Assembly (NCBI GenBank): GCA_902984215.1
Contig: CADWAF010000602.1
Span: forward strand, 1-19,910
DNA length: 19,910 nucleotides
Source: Willaertia magna
Lineage: Eukaryota; Heterolobosea; Eutetramitea; Acrasida; Naegleriidae
Reading direction: 5' to 3'
Positions 9,528-17,645 of the stretch are shown piece after piece; position 1 is the stretch's first letter, and each line of letters starts with the position of its first letter. Both the position numbers and the translations under genes were made by a program. The notes under the pieces are model-generated. The model saw only the letters and a list, made by a program, of their open reading frames with translations, was not told the origin of the DNA and made no database searches.

Positions 9528-10935
9528 ATGTCTGATGTATTCCTCTTTGCCGGGTCCCAAAACGTCAATTGTAAGTTCATCATCATCATCTTGGTACACA
9601 ATATTTTAATTAGATTTCATTCCGTTTATTTAACTACAATGGTCACCAACCATACCATCGGGAATGCAATAAAAAATAGATATTGGTTTTAAAGATGATG
9701 AGTTTAATTCCTTTCATCCAATTAAATTAAATTTCAAATACGATCAAATCTATTCAGGTGGAAGAATGTTTGCATTTCATAGAATATTAGAAAATGATTA
9801 TCTTTTCATTGGATTATTAAAACATATTTTAACACCAGATTTAATTTACGAAAATAAAAATGTAAAATCTTTAAATTATGACATAACCTTTACATTATTA
9901 ACAAATCAAAATAAGATAATTAAACCTGAAAGTATTGGAATAATTGATACTTCAAAAGATTGTATTTTATTTGGGGAAGATATTGAATTATTTATCAATC
10001 AAAAACAAATTATTTTTATTTCAAAATCAATGAATAGAATTGTTTATTTTGAGAATGAAGAAAGAGAAATTATGAATTTAAAAAATTATTTTATTAAAAT
10101 GTTAGCTACTGGACCTTTATCTAATTATTTTTTTATTGTAACAGGTATTGTATATTTATTATTAATTTCTTTTTAATTATTACAATAATATTTAGAAATT
10201 GATGATATTTTTAGATATGATTCAAATATAAATTTATATACAGAAAAGGAAATGTATGGTTCCGTTAAATTAAGTGCCGTTTCAAATGCTGGAATAACAA
10301 TTGTCACCAATCAAAATAAAGTATTAATTTATGGTGATAATACTTTTAACTGTTTAGGATTAGAAAATAAAAAATCAATTGAAAGAAAATTTATCTACTT
10401 ACCTGTACCATTCGAAAAAGAAAGTAATATTATAAACATCCAATCAGGTTATTTTCATACCATTTATTTATTACAAAATGGTAATATTTACGGTTGTGGT
10501 AATAATTTCTATAAATGTAGTAGAGGATCAAATACAACAAATGAGTATTATAAAGATAGTTATTTTGGAAGGTTTGTTTTAACAAAACCTTTATTAAATT
10601 TAAAAGGAATTGGTTGTGCTAGTAGAGGTACTTTTATAGAAAGTGAAAATGAAGCTGTTGTAATCGGTGAAGTTGTAGTTGACTTGTTACAAAATAACCA
10701 AATTGAATATGTATTAGATTACACAAAAATTAAGAGTGAATGTGAAGTAAATGAATTGTTATTTGATTGTAAATTATTACCTGGAGGATGGCATTATGTT
10801 TTAGGATTTATTTCTAATGAAAAAAAAGAAGTAAAACAAATGAGAAGTATTTTAAAGAAATTTATAGAGAGTAGTTGTCGTAATAATGAAAATGTTAAGG
10901 ATTTAACTGATTGTTTTATTTTTATAAGGGAATAA
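9528..10935 (+). CDS. RCC1-repeat protein, three exons
   Basis: Exons 9528-9570, 9680-10144 and 10196-10935 (introns of 109 and 51 nt, GTAAGT...TAG and GTATTG...TTTAG) join in phase to 415 residues. The start ATG follows eight A residues. RCC1-like blade motifs recur: VFLFAGSQN at the start, YSGGRMFAFHR, VLIYGDNTFNCLGLE, IQSGYFHTIYLLQNGNIYGC followed by GNNF, and GCASRGTFIE. These fit a divergent seven-bladed propeller. RCC1 itself is the exchange factor for Ran; relatives serve as exchange factors or scaffolds for other GTPases and membranes. The next gene, an F-box/Ras fusion, starts only 64 bases downstream, suggesting a functional link. The first intron contains an ATC run. The call is solid at fold level; the partner is inference. 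Confidence 0.78.
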
Positions 10936-10999
10936 ATTAAGCCGTTGGTATTTAAATATTCCTATTGTAAACAAGTTCCATAAAAATTATTAAAAAAAA

Positions 11000-12075
11000 A
11001 TGTTTTTGCGAGAAGGAAAGAGAAACTCTCAGTTTTTTCCAAATGAAATTATTTGTCATGTTTTGGGTTACATTCAGGTCAATGAAAATAAACCTTTACA
11101 ATTTATGAAAGTGATAAATAATTGTTCTTTAGTAAACACTCAATTTTGTAAATGTGTTAAACAGTTATTTGATAACACATTTTACAAAGATTTGTTATTT
11201 AAAACTTTTACTTTAAAACCGAGTTTAGAATTAAAACAAATTAATGAAAGGAATAATTACAAATCAATTTATTCTTACTTAAAACAGTACTTTAAATCTG
11301 ATGAACACTATCAGAAACAACATAAAAATAACAAAAACCCTTTAAAGCATAAAATAACAATGTTTGGAGATGCTTTTGTTGGAAAATCAAGTATTACTAT
11401 AAAGTTTGTGAAAAATATATTTGTGGATGAATACGAGTAGGTTTTTAATTTATTTTATCCTTTAAATTGTTTACAATAATTGGAAAGTCCAACAATAGAA
11501 GATTGGCATCAAAAATTAATAGTGGTTGATGGAATTAATTATTCACTGTCAGTATTAGATACTGTAGGAGTGGAAGAATATAGATCAGGAGGGTAAGATT
11601 AATTTAATTAATAAGGTTTTTAATATTTTTATTTGTTCATAGAGAAAGAGAAGCTTATTTCTTAAACACAAGTTGTATAATTTCAATATGTGACTTAACA
11701 AAAAGTAGTACTTTGGTTGAAGTTGTGAAAAATATAGAAACATTTTATAAAATTAGAGAAAGAAATGACCTTCCAATTATAATTGTAGGAAATAAATTAG
11801 ATTTAATTGAAGGTAAAGTGAAAAGAGATATTACAAAAGAAATGATTGATGAAATAATTGAAAGAGTTTGTAGATATAGTATTTTGAAACCAATATATAT
11901 TGAAACAAGTGCTAAAACTGGACACAACATTAATGAGGTATTTATTGAAGCTGTTAGATTGATAAAATACACACCAATCAACTGGAACAATGTTATCCTG
12001 AGATATTTGAGCGAAGAAAAAGTGAGATATTTGAGCGAAGAAAAAGGCAGCTCTAAGAAGTGTTTATTCATGTAA
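11000..12075 (+). CDS. F-box/Ras-like small GTPase fusion with CAAX tail, altered catalytic residues
   Basis: Exons 11000-11436, 11488-11592 and 11643-12075 (introns of 51 and 50 nt) give 324 residues. Residues 12-70 form an F-box-like region (FPNEIICHVLGYI, then SLVNTQFCKCVKQLF). Residues 118 onward are a Ras-type G domain: P-loop GDAFVGKSS (123-131), switch I DEYDPTIED (143-151), G3 DTVGVEE (170-176), G4 GNKLDL, G5 ETSAK, and C-terminal CLFM preceded by lysines, a prenylation box for membrane anchoring. Against Ras the P-loop has Ala and Phe at positions 12 and 13, and Val replaces the catalytic Gln61, so intrinsic GTP hydrolysis is probably poor. F-box proteins recruit targets to SCF ubiquitin ligases; joining one to a GTPase suggests GTP-gated substrate recruitment, which is inference. 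An eight-residue tail repeat precedes the CAAX box. Confidence 0.82.
12001..12048 (+). repeat. 24-bp in-frame tandem duplication near the GTPase C-terminus
   Basis: A 22-base word beginning agatatttgagcgaag occurs at 12001-12022 and again at 12025-12046, a 24-base period. It adds a second RYLSEEK to the tail just before the CAAX motif, lengthening the linker between G domain and lipid anchor without changing frame. Confidence 0.9.
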
Positions 12076-12246
12076 AAAAAGAACCACTTACCCACACCAA
12101 ATTTGAGGTATTTATTAAGCAATAAATCTCATAATTTTGCAAAGGTTACATTGTGTAAACGGAGTGACGGTTACAAGATAAGTGTAGCACTAAAAGCCAA
12201 CTTGTTGTAAAGCTCGCTAAACAAAAAAAATAAACAAAATAAAAAG

Positions 12247-13077
12247 ATGATTAGATGGTCTAGAGGGTCCGATTTTAAAACAGTAATTGCAAGCAATAAC
12301 GAAAATAATAATAAATTAAAAAAAGGATTATTTATTTTTAGTAAACTTGAGATACTTTATACAAGAGGTGATTACTTGGAAAGGAAATTAAGCACATTTG
12401 TTGAAAATGATGAAGCTAATAATGGTTTTAAATTATTGTCACAATTAGATAGAATAGAATGTACATTATTAGAGAGTAGTTATCAAAATATTTTGGGTAA
12501 TTATGACATTTTATTTATTACTACAAAGGTGAACTTGTCATTGGAGATGGTTACAAAAGTGAAGAATTTAATTGAACAAAATAGTATTACAATTATTTTT
12601 ATTAACGAAAAAGAATGTGGTACATTAAATTTAATGTGTCAATTAAATTATTTACAAAATAATAGTATTTCAAAAAATAATAATGATAGTATTTATCAAT
12701 TAAATACAGATTCTTTTACAAAATTAGCAAAACGTAGTCTTACAATAAATAATTTTTATTCAAAATATTTTAACGTTACAAATAAAGAGGAATTCCTTAA
12801 CGTTGATTTAGAAGATAAATACTTAAATTCAATCCACCCCTCAAACATCACCAACATTAATGATTGGCATCTTTTATTAAAGAAAAAAGATAATTACAGT
12901 ATTTTATTACATAAACAACATAAAGTGTTAATTAGTCATTGGACAGGAAGTTATTTATTTAGTAATCCTTTGTCAGATGATTTATTTGATTATTTTGTTG
13001 AATATTTATTATTTGAAAATGAAAGTGATGAAAGAGGAACGTTATTTAAAAAGGTGGTTGGAGATCACCAACATTAA
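12247..13077 (+). CDS. Unknown protein, C-terminus altered by tandem duplication
   Basis: A single-exon frame of 276 residues starts at ATG in A-rich context. Residues about 25-130 alternate hydrophobic strands and helices (LFIFSKLEILYTRGDYLERK, then NYDILFITTKVNLSLEMVTK followed by ITIIFIN), faintly like a Rossmann or class-I amidotransferase-like fold; no catalytic residues are recognised and this is weak. Residues 201-272 are the first copy of a duplicated segment. The 217-bp duplication is not a multiple of three, so the frame runs into DHQH and stops. The displaced original C-terminus (GGKYEKLIDLTILCNDI) lies after the second copy, in another frame. Function is unknown. It sits between the first F-box/Ras gene and the RCC1 pseudogene. 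Confidence 0.6.
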   Translation: MIRWSRGSDFKTVIASNNENNNKLKKGLFIFSKLEILYTRGDYLERKLSTFVENDEANNGFKLLSQLDRIECTLLESSYQNILGNYDILFITTKVNLSLEMVTKVKNLIEQNSITIIFINEKECGTLNLMCQLNYLQNNSISKNNNDSIYQLNTDSFTKLAKRSLTINNFYSKYFNVTNKEEFLNVDLEDKYLNSIHPSNITNINDWHLLLKKKDNYSILLHKQHKVLISHWTGSYLFSNPLSDDLFDYFVEYLLFENESDERGTLFKKVVGDHQH

Positions 13078-13280
13078 TGATTGGCATGTTTTATTAAAGA
13101 AAAAAGATAATTACAGTATTTTATTACATAAACAACATAAAGTGTTAATTAGTCATTGGAGAGGAAGTTATTTATTTAGTAATCCTTTGTCAGAAGATTT
13201 ATTTGATTGTTTAGTGAAATATTTATTATTTCAAAATGAAAGTGATGACAGAGGAACGTTATTTAAAAAGGTGGTTGGAG
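12847..13280 (+). repeat. 217-bp direct tandem duplication within the unknown gene
   Basis: Copy 1 is 12847-13063 and copy 2 is 13064-13280; both begin atcaccaacattaatgattg and end gtggttggag. Copy 2 can still be read from THE INDWH motif through FKKVVGG and on to a stop at 13330, but in a different frame from copy 1. The copies differ at a modest number of positions (for example His-Leu versus His-Val, Trp-Thr versus Trp-Arg), so the event is recent but not brand new. Copy 2 and its tail (to 13330) are probably untranslated. Confidence 0.9.
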
Positions 13281-13386
13281 GTAAATACGAAAAATTAATT
13301 GATTTAACTATTTTATGTAACGATATTTAACTTACAATATATTTTGTAAAAACTAATTTTGAAATTATTCGTTTCAATTTATATTC

Positions 13387-14545
13387 TTAAAATAATAAAT
13401 CCAAATCAAATAACCCATTTGTTTTAAATAACTTTGATTGCATTACAGTGAATGTCTTTTTAATACAAAATACGATAATAATTTGTCCTGAAATTTTAAT
13501 ATGTTTAATTGGTAAATTTGTTTTTAAATGTGTAACTAATTTAAAATTCTTTGTAATTTTAGCCTCTTTCTCAATATGACAACCAAAAAACTTTGGATTT
13601 GATGTACCTGTTGATAATTTTATTTCGTTTAAATCATGTTCTTTAAATAAACTTTCTATTTTGATTTCTTTAATATGTCGTAAATCATTGGGCCCCCATA
13701 ATCTTCAATTCTGTAAATTCTCGGTTCATTATTGTCAATTGTTAAGCAATTAAAATTTGACCATTGACTTCCAAATGTTATAGGTTTAATTTTTGTTGTA
13801 TTAATTAATTGAATACTGCAACTATTTGAACTTTGTGATCGCATTGTTTTAAATACCTTTCCACATTCTTCATTGTAAACACATTATTAAAAAAAAATTA
13901 CAAAATAATGATGATAATTATTACCAATTGCATAAATAAATTTATCTTCTATACAGATTGCAGCATGTCTTCCACCAGCAACTACCTTTGTAATATTATT
14001 AGATTTAGTTAAATCTAATTGTAGTTCACCACCATAATTTAATTGTAAAAATTCGAAAAAATAATTTTCACCGTTCCCAAAACCTGATTTACCGGCAAAC
14101 CAAAATCTATTTAATTCATCTTTTATAATTACAAACTGTTCACCACAATCTAAATGTGTTATTTTACAATGTAAATTATATAAAGTATTTTAAATGGTAA
14201 ATTTAACGCAAAATGAAATCCACTTTCCATATTATATTTAAAATCTCCAAATAAATAACATTTTGAATAATTAGTTGCTAAAACTGAATGTTGTAAACCA
14301 CAACTAATAAATTGAACATATTCATCGTATAGTAAAGTAATTGGAATATTTTCTTTTGTAAATTTTATAAAATATGGCAAAATTTCAGTTAGAAGTATCT
14401 ATTTCTTTACTTTCCAAGCATTAATCCGCCTTTTATTGACTGTCCACTTAAATAAACTTCAAAACCAGCAGCGGCTTATGAAATTACTTGATGTTGAACT
14501 GGAATATAATTTATTAATTTTATCTTTTATTAATTTTGTAAAACC
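13387..14545 (-). pseudogene. RCC1-repeat pseudogene
   Basis: Minus-strand conceptual pieces form one RCC1-like protein in several frames. About 14545-14400 gives VYLSGQSIKGGLMLG, preceded by an in-frame stop near 14480. The stretch 14385-14190 gives LPYFIKFTKENIPI, FISCGLQHSVLATN and CYLFGDFKYN. The stretch 14185-13925 gives ITHLDCGEQFVIIKDELNRF followed by WFAGKSG and VVAGGRHAAICIED. A 57-nt intron with intact GT and AG (13868-13924) leads to ECGKVFKTMRSQ. The remainder down to a stop at 13387 is in another frame after a homopolymer (ggg/ccccc near 13690-13697). Breaks are therefore near 14480, 14400, 14185 and 13693. It is a paralogue, by family, of the gene at 9528. Preserved splice sites suggest recent decay. 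Sequencing errors could explain the homopolymer break but hardly all of them. Confidence 0.7.
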
Positions 14546-14658
14546 ACTTTCTTACATTTTTTTTTAAACAGTTTTACAAAATAAAAGTTGTCATGTCTTT
14601 ATTCCACAAAATTAAAAAAATAAAAAAAAATGGGTAAAAAGAAGAAAAGCCTCCTTCA

Positions 14659-15441
14659 ATGTTTTCAGACGATGTCATTTGTGAAATATTGAGCTACTTT
14701 GACGGCACTAATTGTGATTCTTTAAAATCATTGTTAAATTCAATAAATAATTTATATCTTGTAAATAAAAAGTTTAATGAATGTTCTAAATTAATTTTTA
14801 ATGAATTTTTTAAAAAATTATTATTTAGAACTTTTGTAAGAAAAATAACTTTGGATTTACAACAAAAAATTATTGAAATAAATGATTACAAAAAAATATA
14901 TTCTTATTTAAATCATTATTTCCATTTAAAAACTAAACAATTTAAACTAAATAAAGAAAAGAAAAAACCACTTTTTTATGACAAACATTTAAATTGTTTA
15001 TCATTAAGAATTTTAGTTACAGGACCAAATGGTTATATTGGAAAATCAAGCATTGTAAAGAGATATATTCAAAACTTATTTGAAGAACAATATGAGTAGG
15101 TTTTACAAATTAATTGTCAATAATATTAATTATATACATGGTAGTCCAACAATGATCGAAGATAGCTATAGAAAGCTTGTGACAATTGATGAAACGCAGT
15201 ATTCATTGGAAGTTTATAGTACTTCACAAAATGATGATGATACTCAGAAAAGGTATGTTTTTTACAACATTTTACAATCCATTGTAAACATTGTAAACCA
15301 CGTTGTAAATTTAGAATTTTTTTAAGATGGGCAAATGGTGCGTTATTTGTTTGTGATTTAACTAACAAACAAACCTTAAATGACATGGAAGAGAGCTTTG
15401 AATGGTTCGCAAGAATAAAAGATGATGAAAGAAATGATTAA
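14659..15441 (+). pseudogene. Decayed and truncated F-box/Ras-like gene
   Basis: Exons 14659-15095, 15145-15252 and 15327-15441 (introns of 49 and 74 nt) splice in phase to 219 residues with introns at the same positions as the gene at 11000; exon 1 has the same 437-nt length. An F-box (FSDDVICEILSYF, LYLVNKKFNE) precedes a G domain. The P-loop region TGPNGYIGKSS has one residue too many, switch I reads DPTMIED with an extra Met, and the G3 motif DTAGQEE is replaced by STSQNDD. The frame stops just after ARIKDDERND, before G4 and G5, exactly where the minus-strand tandem array begins. An upstream ATG at 14630 in stronger A-rich context opens a short overlapping out-of-frame reading, hinting at an older start plus frameshift. 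It cannot be a working GTPase as it stands. Confidence 0.7.
15261..15309. repeat. Nested inverted repeats in an intron (TTTACAA / TTGTAAA)
   Basis: Inside the second intron of the decayed F-box/Ras gene, an outer pair TTTACAAC (15261-15268) and GTTGTAAA (15302-15309) encloses an inner pair TTTACAAT (15271-15278) and ATTGTAAA (15281-15288), with another ATTGTAAA at 15290-15297. The arms are perfect over eight bases each, so the transcript could fold into alternative hairpins. Confidence 0.75.
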
Positions 15442-16480
15442 GTAAAATATCATAATTCTGTTGAATAATTGCCTTTTCCTCCGTTAACCTTGCAACTTGC
15501 TCTTTCAATAAATCAACCTCCGTTTTACAATTTGAATCAATATTATTTTCAATTAAATTAAAATCAAAGTATTCTGTACAATCATTATCAAATAATACTG
15601 TTTCATCATCTTTAAAACGTTGTTGTTCTTGATCTTGAGGTAATGACTCGATATTTATTTCTGTATTAGGAAATGATTGTGTCTCTTCTGAATCTAATGG
15701 AGAATTGTTATTGTCATTATTGTCATCTAATTGTTCCTCTTCTTCTTCTTGTTGTTGTTGATTATTATGATTTAATTGTTCTTCTACTTGTTGTTGTTCT
15801 TCTTCCATTTCACTAATACTTTTCTTTTTCTTCTTTTCATTTAAAGTAGGTAACAATGTTATTTCTTCACTTGAATCCTTCTTTCTTTTCCTTTTCTTTT
15901 CTTGTTTTTGTAAATCACCACTATTAACATTAGTTTTATTAGCACCACTCTTCTTATTAGATTGTGGTTTATAGTTTTTGTTAAGTTTATAAATAAATAA
16001 ATTATTATTTAAATCTTGATGCAAAATACAAAGATTAATTTCTTTTCCTTTTATATTCATACTACTTTTATTTTGCAATTCTTTCCAAATGTCTTTTAAT
16101 GATTTACGTGAATGTAATACTTTCTTTGTACTCATTAAACACATTTCACATTTAACATAATACATAAATTCTTCAATTCCCATTATTAATTGAAACTTTC
16201 CTTGAAAATCTTTATTTCCAGCTATATTGTACAACTGTAATTTCTTTCTAATTAATATATCTTTTTGATTTAAATTATAATTTGATTCTAAATTAATTAA
16301 TTCTGATCCTCTCGAATTAAAAGTTTTAATTTCTCTTATTTGATCCTCTTCCGATAATAAATTATTATTTGTAATTTTTAAACAATAACAATTACCGCTT
16401 GCATTATTATTTGTTGTAGTATTAGTTGTTGTTGTTACTTGTTGTTGTGTACCGGTAGTAGTAATAGCCACCATTTGCAA
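15362..16480 (-). CDS. Gln/Glu-rich coiled-coil nuclear-type protein, copy 1 (chimeric C-terminus)
   Basis: The frame begins MQMVAI at 16480 and encodes 372 residues. In order: a Thr/Gln/Asn-rich N-terminus; a conserved block with Cys-x2-Cys (VKCEMCL) and, about 40 residues on, Cys-x2-His (LCILHQD), a possible C2CH zinc site; a basic KKRKRKK cluster and a KKKKK cluster that look like nuclear localisation signals; a Gln/Glu/Asn-rich acidic region; and a leucine-heptad coiled coil (VDLLKEQVARLTEEKAIIQQ). This composition suggests a transcription or chromatin protein; no family is recognised. The last 23 residues after LLNH are antisense reading of the neighbouring F-box/Ras exon, so the natural C-terminus has been replaced. 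It overlaps that exon by 80 bases, converging. Confidence 0.65.
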   Translation of the reverse strand: MQMVAITTTGTQQQVTTTTNTTTNNNASGNCYCLKITNNNLLSEEDQIREIKTFNSRGSELINLESNYNLNQKDILIRKKLQLYNIAGNKDFQGKFQLIMGIEEFMYYVKCEMCLMSTKKVLHSRKSLKDIWKELQNKSSMNIKGKEINLCILHQDLNNNLFIYKLNKNYKPQSNKKSGANKTNVNSGDLQKQEKKRKRKKDSSEEITLLPTLNEKKKKKSISEMEEEQQQVEEQLNHNNQQQQEEEEEQLDDNNDNNNSPLDSEETQSFPNTEINIESLPQDQEQQRFKDDETVLFDNDCTEYFDFNLIENNIDSNCKTEVDLLKEQVARLTEEKAIIQQNYDILLNHFFHHLLFLRTIQSSLPCHLRFVC

Positions 16481-16689
16481 TTATATTTTCATTAATTTTT
16501 TTTTATATGAATTGTGTAGCGTACATTCTACACTTGCAATGCTCTTATTTTTGCTAATGCCAATTTTTTTGGACTTGGCACTTCATAGTTCTAAAAGTCA
16601 CAAGAATTCTAAACTAAAAAGGAATTGGTGCAAAGTGCAGATGTATTTTTGTAAACTTTTTGGTAAATAATAATTGAAATAATTATTTT
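16481..16689 (-). promoter_or_regulatory. Spacer/promoter of coiled-coil gene copy 1
   Basis: This sequence between the Ras stop and the MQMVAI start is nearly identical to 18748-18973. It includes the inverted repeat GTGTAG...CTACAC (16514-16533), TGCCAA...TTGGCA a little further on, and GGAATTGGTGCAAAGTGCAG. It should hold the promoter of the coiled-coil gene and the 3' end of the Ras transcript; no specific factor is assigned. Confidence 0.45.
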
Positions 16690-17645
16690 TTACATTATGA
16701 TACATTTATTTTTTGGTTTGTTACACTCTTTTAATTCACCATTCAACAGTTGTTCTACAACACTGTTCCAATTGATATTTCCATATAATTTTAATCTAAC
16801 AACTTCACTAAAAACCTCTTCAATATTGTAACCCGTTTTAGCACTTGTTTCTAAATAAACAGGTTTTAAACTACTATATTTACAAACCTCGTCAATTAAC
16901 TCATCTACCATTTCTTTTGTTATTTGTCTTGAATAAGTTTCTTTTTCTTGTTCTATTAAATCTAATTTATTTCCAATAATTACAATTGGAAAGTCAACTC
17001 TATCTCTAACTCTAAATAAAGATTCAATATTACACTTCACCTCTAGTAACGTGTCTTTACGTGTTAAATCACAAACTGCTATTAAATAATCTGTATCTAT
17101 ATACCAATAATCTCTATTTAAAGTCAGTCGGCAGTAAACTGTAATTTTAATTTATTTACATTAATTGAAACATACCGTAATGGTGTAAATTCTTCTTGTC
17201 CAGCGGTATCTAATATTTGTAATAAATAGTTCTTTCCATTAATTATTACAGTTTTTTTATAAGAATCTTCAATGGTTGGACTTTACAATAAAGTGTATAA
17301 AAATTTGTAAATTAAATTTTTACAAAAAAACATTGTAATAAAAAAAACATACTCTAATTCGTCTAAGAATATATTTTGAACAAATCTTAGAGTTATTGAC
17401 GATTTTCCAACGCCTCCATCACCAACTACTGTTATTTTCATTGGAGTACTTTTATCATAATTAACTGACGTTATATGCTCATGAAAGTAACGATTTAAAC
17501 GAGAATATAAAGTTTTATAATTATTAAATTCAATAATTTTTTGTTGTAAATTTGAATTTATTTTTTGTAAATGGCTTGAAAATAAATATTTGTAAATGGT
17601 ATTGTCAAATATTTCTTTTGCGCAAATGATTAAGTAAAATATCAT
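16690..17645 (-). CDS. Ras-like GTPase copy 1, F-box truncated, CIIM CAAX tail
   Basis: Exons 17353 and upstream, 17280-17176 and 17113-16690 (introns of 72 and 62 nt) splice in phase. Motifs are canonical: GDGGVGKSS, switch [30 protein letters not shown], and polybasic KPKNKCIIM for prenylation and membrane targeting. The upstream part matches only the last part of the F-box region of the other paralogues ([15 protein letters not shown]); the F-box proper is gone, replaced by the 3' end of the neighbouring coiled-coil gene. The only upstream ATG in frame (17645) lies inside that gene's coding region, giving 273 residues. Whether it is transcribed from there, starts at an internal Met just before the G domain, or is a pseudogene is open. 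The G domain itself shows no decay. Confidence 0.7.

Noticed and set aside
9612..9679. Alternative second exon of the RCC1-like gene ending in HREC-type sequence
   Set aside because: Splicing at the earlier AG leads to in-frame stops; the AG at 9679 keeps the frame and restores an RCC1-like blade.
11745..12122. Minus-strand frame opposite the F-box/Ras third exon
   Set aside because: It is antisense to G4, G5 and the CAAX coding sequence and shows no features of its own.
15126..15386. Minus-strand frame across the decayed F-box/Ras exons 2 and 3
   Set aside because: It crosses both exons and the palindromic intron on the wrong strand and has no recognisable domain.
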